Source: Sulfurospirillum halorespirans DSM 13726 (GTDB taxonomy: Bacteria > Campylobacterota > Campylobacteria > Campylobacterales > Sulfurospirillaceae). From it: a stretch of DNA of 64,000 nt. The stretch spans positions 1,922,001 to 1,986,000 of the forward strand of contig NZ_CP017111.1 of the NCBI RefSeq assembly GCF_001723605.1, given 5' to 3'. The notes beneath the pieces were generated by a model. The model was given only the letters and a program-made list of their open reading frames with translations. It searched no databases and was not told the DNA's origin. Both the position numbers and the translations under genes were made by a program. Shown piece by piece: positions 18,468-26,094 of this stretch. Position 1 is the stretch's first letter, and each line of letters starts with the position of its first letter.

Positions 18468-19923
18468 AATCCTTTTTCTAACGATCATGCAGCTTGCTGC
18501 CATTTTACTTTTTGGGATTTACCAAATTCAATCCCTTTACCTGACCCAAAAAACAGCTTTTGATCAAAAAAATCTGATCCAATCAGACATGATTCAAAAG
18601 CGCTTTGAAGAAAAACTCGAATCATTACAAAAAACGGCGCAAATCCTCATCAATTCCCAAGAGGTCATTACAGGCATTATCAGCAATGACACCGATATGC
18701 TCTACAATTGGAGCAAACTCTTTCTCTCCTCTTCCATCGATAAAATTCATTTTATCGATTTGGATGGCACCATCATCAGCCGAGGTGAGCTGGAATTTCG
18801 CTTTGCCGATGATGTTTCAAAGCGTTTCTACGTTCAACAAGCCCTTCAAAATGACACGTTCCTAGGCATCGATCTAGTCGATGGAGAGGAGTGTTTAGTC
18901 TACGCAAAGCGCGTTAAGCAGTACGGGCAAAAGCCCATCGGCATCATCAGTGTTGCACTGATTATCGATGACGCATTGCTTGCTTCTATGGTGCAAGGTA
19001 CCACGATGAGCATCGCTTACCACTCTGAGCATCAAACCCTCTCTACAACGAAAGAGCAAAAACTTACCAACGCCTCATCTTTACATGTAATGCTCCAAGC
19101 AGGAAGCATTAAAGAGGCAAGCTTTAACATCGGACTGACTTCGGCAGAAGAGCTCAGTGCCCTCAAAGAGGCGCGTACTAACTTTTTTGTGGGTATTGGG
19201 TTTGCCCTCATCATACTTGTTCTTGCCCTTCATTTTACATTGCTGAAGCATCTTAGAGAGTATAAAGCGCTTGCGCAAGTCCTCATTGACTTTTACGAAG
19301 ACCGTTTGGATATCAAGGAGGTTATTGCTACCATCAAGCAGGTAACCAAAGAGCGTACCACGCCTGAGGTGAAAAAAATTGCCGAAGCACTGTTTAATAT
19401 GAGCCAAAAAGTCGCCGACACCCAAAATGCACTTGAACTCTTAAGCAGTACCGACCAGCTAACCAATCTTTCCAACAGACGCAAACTAGAGGAGTGTTTG
19501 GAGCAAAAACTCAAAGAGAGTGAGAGAGGAAGCTTCTTTTCAATTGTTATGATCGACATTGACCGTTTTAAAACCATCAACGATACTTACGGACACGAGA
19601 TAGGCGACCACGTTTTGGTTCATACTGCACGCCTGATGCGTGAATCCATCCGAACGAGTGATATACTTGGACGTTGGGGTGGAGAAGAGTTTTTACTGAT
19701 TTTGCCCCAAACGAGCCTTGAAGGAGCGCTTGTTATGGCAGAACAGATGCGCTCAACCATTTACCACTTCACGTTTGAGCACTACCCACAACGTGTCACA
19801 ATGAGTTTGGGCGTTTCCACGCACCATGTGGGCGACACCCCAAACAGCATTTTAAGGCGTGCCGATAACGCACTGTACCGAGCCAAAAACAGCGGAAGGA
19901 ACAGGGTTGAACATGAAGATTAA
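18451..19923 (+). CDS. Membrane diguanylate cyclase (GGDEF)
   Basis: The ATG at 18451 begins MKLYNKILFLTIMQLAAILL, a membrane helix. A periplasmic sensor domain (about 30-250), with cache-like FIDLDGTIISRGELEFRF, is closed by a second helix (NFFVGIGFALIILVLAL). A linker leads to the GGDEF domain (about 325-490) with DIDRFKTINDTYGHEIGDHVL and the active site RWGGEEFLLI. It makes cyclic di-GMP from two GTP. No RxxD inhibitory site is evident just before the GGEEF. It is sandwiched between two binding-protein genes and overlaps both. Confidence 0.9.
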   Translation: MKLYNKILFLTIMQLAAILLFGIYQIQSLYLTQKTAFDQKNLIQSDMIQKRFEEKLESLQKTAQILINSQEVITGIISNDTDMLYNWSKLFLSSSIDKIHFIDLDGTIISRGELEFRFADDVSKRFYVQQALQNDTFLGIDLVDGEECLVYAKRVKQYGQKPIGIISVALIIDDALLASMVQGTTMSIAYHSEHQTLSTTKEQKLTNASSLHVMLQAGSIKEASFNIGLTSAEELSALKEARTNFFVGIGFALIILVLALHFTLLKHLREYKALAQVLIDFYEDRLDIKEVIATIKQVTKERTTPEVKKIAEALFNMSQKVADTQNALELLSSTDQLTNLSNRRKLEECLEQKLKESERGSFFSIVMIDIDRFKTINDTYGHEIGDHVLVHTARLMRESIRTSDILGRWGGEEFLLILPQTSLEGALVMAEQMRSTIYHFTFEHYPQRVTMSLGVSTHHVGDTPNSILRRADNALYRAKNSGRNRVEHED

Positions 19924-20734
19924 AAACATTTTGAGCATTGTGCTCCTATTGTGTCTCTCACTTTTTGCCAATGAAAAACAAAAGCTTGTCTTTGCGGTAA
20001 ATCCTTATAAAACCACTCCAGAGCTTCAAACGATTCATGCTGAGCTGATTGGCTACCTTGAAAAGGCGTTGGATCGTGAAATCGTTTTTGTGGTTTCCAA
20101 AGATTACAATCATCTCGTAACACTGATAGAGCAAGGCAGTGTCGACATTGCCTCCATTTCGCCCAAATTGTTTGCCACATTGCGTTTAAAAGAGCCTGAG
20201 GCACACTATTTAGCAACTATTAAATTTGCCGATAGCCAGGGAAATGTTCGAAGCTCGTATCATAGCTTGATTGTTACATTAAGCGACAGTTCCATTCAAA
20301 CCTTTGCCGATTTGAGGGGTAAAAGCTTTGGATTTACCGATGTTGATTCGACCTCAGGGTACCTCTATCCACAGTTTATGATGCGCCAAAATGGGATTGA
20401 TCCTGAAAAAGAGCTTGGCAAAATTTATATGCTAAAAAAACATCCTAAAATCATTCAAGCCTTATTTGAAAAATCAATCGAAGCAGGAGCTGTGGTTGAT
20501 GGAGTTTATCGCGCACTTTCCAAAGAGGAAAAAGAAAAAATTCGCATCCTTGCCACTTCAGAAGAGATACCGTATGATTTGATGATTGCTTCAAAACAGA
20601 TGGATAAAGCCTTTGTAACAAAGATTAGAGCGCTTCTTTTAGCTTTCCATTCAACCCCATCCTCCACCTTTAGCATTGCCGGATTTGAGGAAAAATCGCT
20701 TTTTCTCTACGACCGCCTTCGCGATTTGGAGTAG
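19913..20734 (+). CDS. Second PhnD-like periplasmic binding protein of the same locus
   Basis: The start at 19913 overlaps the cyclase stop by 11 bp and gives a signal peptide MKIKNILSIVLLLCLSLFAN. The 273-residue protein parallels the upstream binding protein: VFAVNPYKTTPE, VDIASISPKLFATL, SFGFTDVDSTSGYLYPQ and GAVVDGVYRAL. The two are paralogues within one operon, which suggests either different ligands for one cyclase or a heteromeric sensor. No transporter subunits accompany it. It converges with ywbE; a one-mismatch palindrome (20744) lies between. Confidence 0.85.
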   Translation: MKIKNILSIVLLLCLSLFANEKQKLVFAVNPYKTTPELQTIHAELIGYLEKALDREIVFVVSKDYNHLVTLIEQGSVDIASISPKLFATLRLKEPEAHYLATIKFADSQGNVRSSYHSLIVTLSDSSIQTFADLRGKSFGFTDVDSTSGYLYPQFMMRQNGIDPEKELGKIYMLKKHPKIIQALFEKSIEAGAVVDGVYRALSKEEKEKIRILATSEEIPYDLMIASKQMDKAFVTKIRALLLAFHSTPSSTFSIAGFEEKSLFLYDRLRDLE

Positions 20735-20756
20735 ATTTTAGGCTTTACATGTAAGC

Positions 20757-20954
20757 TTAGAGAATAATCTCTTTCACACGCCCAACCGCACCACTTTCAA
20801 GGCGCACTTTGATGCCATGCGGATGGTTCGCTGAATTGGTCAGAATGTCTTTAACGACACCTTCTGTAAGCTTGCCACTACGTTGATCTTCTTTTAAAAC
20901 GATCAAGACTTTAACCCCTTTTTGGATGTTACTTCGACTCTGTCCTGCACTCAT
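20757..20954 (-). CDS. ywbE: YwbE family protein (DUF2196)
   Basis: This 65-residue protein has the YwbE pattern: SNIQKGVKVLIVLKEDQRSGK, then EGVVKDIL and HPHGIKVRLESGAVGRVKEI. It looks like a small beta-barrel of the kind that often binds nucleic acid, but function is not established. AAAGGAT lies before the ATG and an exact palindrome copy lies just upstream. It follows recQ on the same strand by 32 bp. Confidence 0.85.
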   Translation of the reverse strand: MSAGQSRSNIQKGVKVLIVLKEDQRSGKLTEGVVKDILTNSANHPHGIKVRLESGAVGRVKEIIL

Positions 20955-20971
20955 TGTTATCCTTTGGTTGT

Positions 20972-20983
20972 TTTACATGTAAA
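20972..20983. repeat. TTTACATGTAAA palindrome copy between recQ side and ywbE
   Basis: Exact copy in the 32-bp gap between ywbE and the recQ stop codon on the same strand, about 8 bases before the ywbE Shine-Dalgarno sequence. Confidence 0.95.
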
Positions 20984-20986
20984 AAA

Positions 20987-22777
20987 CTAAGCAAGCTTGG
21001 CGCACAGCTCTAAAAAGGCTTCGCCATAGCGCTCAAACTTCACTTCGCCCACACCACTGATGTCTAGCATCGCCTCTTTGTCATGCGGCAATTTTTCTGC
21101 CATCTCTTTAAGGGTTTTATCGCTAAAGACGACATATGGTGGAATGCCATTTTCTTTGGCAATTTCTGAACGAAGGGTACGTAATCGCTCAAACGTAGAG
21201 AGTTCAAACGTGCCCGTGACAACCTGTTTCGCTTTTTTAGAGGCTCTTTTGTGCTCTTCCAAACGCTTCGCATGAATGCTTACATGTAAACGTTGTTTGA
21301 TGATTTGCGCACCAAATTCACTGAGACTTATCACGCGGTATTCGCCTACTTTTAACGCTTCAAGCTCCATCAGCCTGTCGCCGATGCTGAGCCACTGCGC
21401 TTTGGTTTTATCGCTTCCAATGCCAAAAACAGAAAGACTTTGATGCCCATTTTGTTCTATCTTTTCACTATTTGCCCCCATTAACACATCCACGACGTAT
21501 TGCAGTCCAAAACGTTGCCCTGTGCGGTACACACTCGATAAAAGCTTTAACGCTTCATGTGAGATATCAACACTTTCCTTCTCGCCATCGACGCAATTAT
21601 CGCAACGCGTTACACAAGGATTTATCGTGTCATCAAAGTAGTTCGCGATCTGTTGGTGGCGGCACACTTGTGACGTTGCAAATTTTGCCATTGCCTCTAA
21701 TTTTTCATAGGCTACTTTTTGATACTCCGATGTTGGCTGTTCACCGATGCGGCGCTTATGCTCCACGATGTCAGAATTGGAAAAAAGCAGCAAGGTCGAA
21801 GATGGCAAGCCATCACGACCAGCACGTCCAATTTCTTGGTAGTAGTTTTCGATAGTTTTAGGCAGTGACATATGCACCACAAAACGAATGTTGCTCTTAT
21901 CGATACCCATACCAAAGGCGATGGTTGCCACAACGACTTGAATTTCATCGTTTAAAAATGCGCGAAAGGTCTCATTTTTCTCTTCCGTGGGAAGTCCTGC
22001 ATGGTAAGCACGTGCGAGGATTTTGTGCGTTCCTAAAAACAGCGCTAAACTTTCGGTATCTTTTCGACTCAAGGTGTAGATGATGCCACTCTCTTTTTCA
22101 AAACCACTCAAAAAAGCAAGGAGTTGTTCACGCCCATTGGCATTGCGATAGTCAGCTTTAATGACAAGATTGTCTCTCTCCACTTTGGCACGAATGATTA
22201 AGGGATTGGAGAGGCTTAATTGATGCAGAATATCGTGTTCGACAATCTTCGTTGCCGTCGCCGTAAAAGCAGCAATGGGTGTTTGTGGAAAGTAAAGTTT
22301 GAGGCGAAAAAGTTGGCGGTAATCTTCTCTAAATTCATGCCCCCATTCACTCACACAATGCGCTTCATCAATGACAAAAAAGTTAAGGGGAAGAGTTTGT
22401 AAGAAGTTTAAAAATGACTCACCCTTTAAGCGTTCAGGGGCAACATACAAAAGCTTGAGTTCACCTTTGCGGCACGCTTGCATGGTCTCTTGAATTTCGG
22501 ATGGAGATTGCATCGAAGAGATCATAGAAGCTTTAATGCCAAAGGTAGAAAGTGCGGTGATTTGGTCGTGCATCAAGGCTAAAAGAGGCGAAATCACCAC
22601 GCTAATACCTTCCATCACCAAAGAAGGTAGCTGATAACACAGAGACTTCCCCGCCCCTGTGGGCAAGATCATCATAATGTCTTTTTGCGCTAAGATTGCA
22701 TTGACAGCCTCTTCTTGATACGCTCGAAAACTATGGTGTCCAAAGACACTTTGAAGAATGCGGTATGGCTCAGTCAC
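20987..22777 (-). CDS. recQ: ATP-dependent DNA helicase RecQ
   Basis: This 596-residue 3'-5' helicase has all RecQ parts. The helicase core shows FRAYQEEAVNAIL, LPTGAGKSLCYQLP, FVIDEAHCVSEWGHEFR, FTATAT and FVVHMSLPKTIENYYQEIGRAGRDG. An RQC zinc site (CRHQQIANYF...CVTRCDNC) follows near residues 375-395, and an HRDC domain ends the protein (RSEIAKENGIPPYVVFSDKTL). It acts in recombination and fork repair. The start is GTG at 22777, two bases after the thioesterase stop, with no good ribosome binding site, so translation is probably coupled. A near-palindrome (21279) lies within. Confidence 0.95.
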   Translation of the reverse strand: MTEPYRILQSVFGHHSFRAYQEEAVNAILAQKDIMMILPTGAGKSLCYQLPSLVMEGISVVISPLLALMHDQITALSTFGIKASMISSMQSPSEIQETMQACRKGELKLLYVAPERLKGESFLNFLQTLPLNFFVIDEAHCVSEWGHEFREDYRQLFRLKLYFPQTPIAAFTATATKIVEHDILHQLSLSNPLIIRAKVERDNLVIKADYRNANGREQLLAFLSGFEKESGIIYTLSRKDTESLALFLGTHKILARAYHAGLPTEEKNETFRAFLNDEIQVVVATIAFGMGIDKSNIRFVVHMSLPKTIENYYQEIGRAGRDGLPSSTLLLFSNSDIVEHKRRIGEQPTSEYQKVAYEKLEAMAKFATSQVCRHQQIANYFDDTINPCVTRCDNCVDGEKESVDISHEALKLLSSVYRTGQRFGLQYVVDVLMGANSEKIEQNGHQSLSVFGIGSDKTKAQWLSIGDRLMELEALKVGEYRVISLSEFGAQIIKQRLHVSIHAKRLEEHKRASKKAKQVVTGTFELSTFERLRTLRSEIAKENGIPPYVVFSDKTLKEMAEKLPHDKEAMLDISGVGEVKFERYGEAFLELCAKLA

Positions 22778-23281
22778 TTAAAGGTCTATCTCGTCTTTAT
22801 CGATTCCATCGCTTTCAAACCACTCATCTTCGATAAAATCATTTTCAACAATCTGTGTGACATCACGTTTCATGTAGCGACCTGACGCGGTAACCGCTAT
22901 GTCACCATTGGGAAGTATCAGCTCTCCCGTGCCTTCAAAAATACGCCCTTTATCATGGGTCATACGCCCAACGACTTTAAGTTCTACATCGAGAGGTACA
23001 GGTTTTTTATATTTGAGCGTTAGCTCTATCGTCACGCCAAAGCTCTCCATCCCATAATGCGCCATAATCGCTCGCCCAATCGTCTCATCCAAAATCGAGG
23101 CTGAGATACCACCATGTAAAATGCCAGGGTAACTTTGAAGGTACGTATTGGGTGTAAAGTACGCCACAACCTCTTTGTTTTCAAGCTCGTAAAATTTTGT
23201 TTTAAGACCGAAAGGATTTTCAACGCCGCACACCAAACAGTTTTTGGAAATGTGCTGTTTACCCGTTACTTTAAATTTCAC
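22778..23281 (-). CDS. PaaI-type hotdog thioesterase with N-terminal cysteine motif
   Basis: This 167-residue hotdog-fold protein has LQSYPGILHGGISASILDETIGRAI near residues 48-72, the PaaI/acyl-CoA thioesterase signature with the catalytic acidic residue. The N-terminal CLVCGVENPFGLKT is the CxxC-type start common in this subgroup. It likely cleaves acyl-CoA thioesters; substrate unknown. The C-terminus is acidic. The start is GTG at 23281, overlapping the stop of the upstream gene (GTGA). It lies in a leftward unit with 23278-23751 and recQ. Confidence 0.82.
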   Translation of the reverse strand: MKFKVTGKQHISKNCLVCGVENPFGLKTKFYELENKEVVAYFTPNTYLQSYPGILHGGISASILDETIGRAIMAHYGMESFGVTIELTLKYKKPVPLDVELKVVGRMTHDKGRIFEGTGELILPNGDIAVTASGRYMKRDVTQIVENDFIEDEWFESDGIDKDEIDL

Positions 23282-23751
23282 TCTGCTACTCCATGCACCT
23301 TTTCAAGCTCTTTGCGCATTCTGGAATACAGTTTGAGGTCAACGATTTTATAGCTTTTCAAAAGTGCATCTAAAAGAGCCGCTTCAAGATCATTATGATC
23401 TTCTTTATTATCGGGAATAATTTTATCTTTGACCGTACAGTTGTTATAAAAATCATAGACATATTTCAAATCAACCTGATAATCCAAGCGGTGTGTCAAC
23501 TCATTTTTAAGCTTTCTCGTCTCATTCATAATGACAAACTCTTGCTCGTTAATGACTTTTAATGTACGTAACTCTTCAAGCAATTTAAACTGTGTCATGC
23601 TTCGAGACGTCCCTGGGATGAGCACTTCTGCCATAAATTCATAGTACGCTTCGACTGCCAATACCATCACATAAAGGTTTTTCCCGATAGGACTTTCCTC
23701 TTTCTCAATAAAATCTTTAAAATAGTGCAATTTTTGCATCTCTACCATCAT
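23278..23751 (-). CDS. Conserved hypothetical protein, all-helical
   Basis: I do not recognise this 157-residue protein with confidence. It is predicted mostly helical, soluble and charged, with no signal peptide. The segment RKLKNELTHRLDY near residue 83 resembles the R-x(n)-H stretch of HEPN-type helical bundles, but this is weak. AAAAGGCG precedes the ATG at 23751. It overlaps the thioesterase gene by four bases and follows the DEAD-box helicase by 15 bp, so helicase - unknown - thioesterase - recQ appear cotranscribed. A role in RNA/DNA metabolism is suggested by context only. Confidence 0.6.
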   Translation of the reverse strand: MMVEMQKLHYFKDFIEKEESPIGKNLYVMVLAVEAYYEFMAEVLIPGTSRSMTQFKLLEELRTLKVINEQEFVIMNETRKLKNELTHRLDYQVDLKYVYDFYNNCTVKDKIIPDNKEDHNDLEAALLDALLKSYKIVDLKLYSRMRKELEKVHGVAE

Positions 23752-23766
23752 GTATTCGCCTTTTAC

Positions 23767-25077
23767 TTATTTTACTTTACAATTTTTAGCGCCAATACCA
23801 CATGTTTTAGCAGTTTTTTTGGCTTTATTTGCTTTGATCTCTTCACGTTTTTTACGAAGACCCATTGGCTTTTTATTGGCTTTTTCACGGTCAATTTTGG
23901 CTTGAATCGTATGTTTTTTCGCCTCTTTTTCAACCCATACTTGCGTCTCAAAACCAGGGTAAAACTCTGTTTTAAGCGTGTATTTTAGGATCTTTTCGAT
24001 CTCTTTTAACTTTAACTTTTCTTCTTGAGAAACAAACGAAATCGCTCGTCCCTCTTTACCTGCACGACCCGTACGTCCTGCTCGATGCAAATAATCTTCT
24101 GCGTCTCCGGGGAGTTCGTAGTTAATGACATGCGGCAGATCTTCGATGTCAAGACCACGAGAGGCGATGTCCGTAGCGACCAACACACGAATAGAGTTTT
24201 CTTTAAAAGCAGCAACCGCTTTGGTGCGTTGTGAGTGCGCTTTATCGCCATGCAAGACCAATGTTTTCAAGCCACTTTTACTGAGGTAATCGCCCACTTC
24301 ATCAGCACTCTGTTTCGTTTTGGTAAAGACCAACACTTGATGCCAGTTTTCAGTACCGATCATGAAAGAGAGCATCTCGCACTTGCGCTCTTTGTCCACC
24401 ACGTAAATGGTTTGTTGCACATTTTTAGCAAATTCACCTTGATTGTTGATAGCCACAGTAATAGGTTTTTTCAAACTGACTTCGGAAAGACGTTTGACCG
24501 ACTTGGAAACTCCGACGGAAAACAGCAAGGTTTGACGTTTTTTAGGTAAAAGGGAAAGCAATGTCTCAACCTCATCCCAAAAGCCCATGTCGAGGATTCT
24601 ATCGGCTTCATCAAAAACGAGCATCTCCACACGAGAGAGATCAACATTGTCCAGTTTGATATGCTCTAAAAGTCGCCCTGGAGTGGCGATAAGAACATCG
24701 ATGCCCTTCTCCAATTTTTTAACTTGCGGTGTAAACTTTACACCACCGTAAATCGCCCCGATGGTTAACTCAAGGTTCTTGCCATACTCTTGCACGTTGA
24801 GATTGACTTGTGACGCAAGCTCACGTGTGGGCACTAAAATAAGCGCACGTACGACTTTTTTTGTGGTTGATTTTTGTGTTTTTTTAGCCAATATTTGTAA
24901 AAGTGGCAGTGCGTAAGCGGCCGTTTTTCCCGTGCCCGTTTGCGCCGTTGCCATAACATCTTTTCCCTCTAACACCAAAGGGATGACCTTGTTTTGCACA
25001 GGCGTTGGTTTTGTGTACCCAAGTTCAGTGACTGCTTCTTGTAGTGGTACAATCAAGCCTAGCTTTTCAAATAACAT
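23767..25077 (-). CDS. DEAD-box RNA helicase (RhlE-like) with altered motif III
   Basis: This 436-residue helicase shows the Q motif KPTPVQNKVIP, motif I ATAQTGTGKTAAY, Ia VPTRELASQV, GG, Ib TPGRLLEH, motif II DEADRILDMGF, motif IV VLVFTKTK, motif V ATDIASRGLDIEDL and motif VI HRAGRTGRAGKEG, with a basic C-terminal tail (about 380-436) for RNA contact. Motif III, normally SAT, reads SVG (LLFSVGVSKSV, near residue 187), although all other motifs are intact. Family members remodel rRNA or assist mRNA decay. An AGGATC lies upstream of the ATG. Confidence 0.92.
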   Translation of the reverse strand: MLFEKLGLIVPLQEAVTELGYTKPTPVQNKVIPLVLEGKDVMATAQTGTGKTAAYALPLLQILAKKTQKSTTKKVVRALILVPTRELASQVNLNVQEYGKNLELTIGAIYGGVKFTPQVKKLEKGIDVLIATPGRLLEHIKLDNVDLSRVEMLVFDEADRILDMGFWDEVETLLSLLPKKRQTLLFSVGVSKSVKRLSEVSLKKPITVAINNQGEFAKNVQQTIYVVDKERKCEMLSFMIGTENWHQVLVFTKTKQSADEVGDYLSKSGLKTLVLHGDKAHSQRTKAVAAFKENSIRVLVATDIASRGLDIEDLPHVINYELPGDAEDYLHRAGRTGRAGKEGRAISFVSQEEKLKLKEIEKILKYTLKTEFYPGFETQVWVEKEAKKHTIQAKIDREKANKKPMGLRKKREEIKANKAKKTAKTCGIGAKNCKVK

Positions 25078-25260
25078 CTCGATCCTTTATTTATCTTAAT
25101 GCTTTATTGTATCTAAGTTTTATTTAAAGAATTTAGTGAAGCACTTTGAGCTATCTCTTATTCACGCATTTTCATCATAAGAAGATTAACGATACCTTAA
25201 GTCCGTTTTTATGCTTTCTTCTATATCATTGGCGTGATAAATTTGTTACAAAGAGAGTTA

Positions 25261-26094
25261 ATGATGCGGCATTTCTTACGCCTTTTTCTCATATTTTCTC
25301 TCGGTCTTTGCTTAGAAGCACGCTCTCTCGTCTTTGCCCCTATTCCTTTTTTTAACGCCAACAAAGTTCTTGAAGATTTCTTCCCTATGGTGAATTACCT
25401 TGAACACGCATTGGATGAAAACATCACCATTCATTACGAAAAAAAGTACGATGACCTTATCGCCGCGTTTAAAGCCAATCAAGTGGATATTGCCTACTTT
25501 GGACCATTGCCTTTTTTGACATTGCAAAAGAGTTTTCCCTATGCGCTTCCGATCATCACCTTTCATGAAAGCGATGGAAAAAACGGTTACCGCTGTGCAT
25601 TGGTCAAATTTGGAGGCGATACCCTTTTAAATATTCCCCAAAGAGAGCTCAAAGTTGCACTAACGCAACCTCTCTCAACCTGCGGATACACCAATACCAA
25701 ACACCTCATAGAGAGCTCTTTTCATCTTAATTTAGACACCCTGCTGTACCGTTATGTTGGAACGCATGATGAAGTAGCGCTCTCGGTTGTTCGGGGCGAA
25801 TTCCACATGGGAGGTATTAAAGAGAGCATTGCACATGAGTATGCCTCTTTGGGGTTGGAAATTATCGACACAACACCCCTCATTCCTGGTTTTTCACTGG
25901 TGGTTAACACTCAAACGATCAGTGCTGAGAAAATCGCTAAGATCAAATCTATTTTGCTTTCTACACCCAAAGAGGTGTATGAAAAATGGGGCAAAGACAT
26001 CAACTATGGCATGAGTGAGACCGACATCAACATGTTTCAAAATTTCAAACATGATATGCAAACCGTAAACGTTCCCCATAGCGGAAGCTTTTAA
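25261..26094 (+). CDS. PhnD-like periplasmic binding protein paired with a second diguanylate cyclase
   Basis: The protein has a signal peptide (MMRHFLRLFLIFSLGLCLEA) and the PhnD-type pattern LVFAPIPFFN, VDIAYFGPLPFLTLQ, TQPLSTCGYTNTK and GEFHMGGIKESI. Tandem ATGs at 25261 and 25264 follow AAGAGAG; either may serve. Length is about 277 residues. It is distinct in sequence from the two binding proteins at 17607 and 19913. The stop overlaps the ATG of the next gene (TAATG), a GGDEF protein. No ABC transporter subunits are present, so signalling is more likely than uptake. Confidence 0.83.
   Translation: MMRHFLRLFLIFSLGLCLEARSLVFAPIPFFNANKVLEDFFPMVNYLEHALDENITIHYEKKYDDLIAAFKANQVDIAYFGPLPFLTLQKSFPYALPIITFHESDGKNGYRCALVKFGGDTLLNIPQRELKVALTQPLSTCGYTNTKHLIESSFHLNLDTLLYRYVGTHDEVALSVVRGEFHMGGIKESIAHEYASLGLEIIDTTPLIPGFSLVVNTQTISAEKIAKIKSILLSTPKEVYEKWGKDINYGMSETDINMFQNFKHDMQTVNVPHSGSF

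Noticed and set aside
17607-20734. Phosphonate or phosphate ABC uptake operon
   Set aside because: PhnD-like binding proteins are present but no permease or ATPase is near; the partner gene is a diguanylate cyclase.
23278-23751. Toxin-antitoxin HEPN protein
   Set aside because: The R-x-H-like stretch is weak and no MNT-type nucleotidyltransferase partner is encoded beside it.
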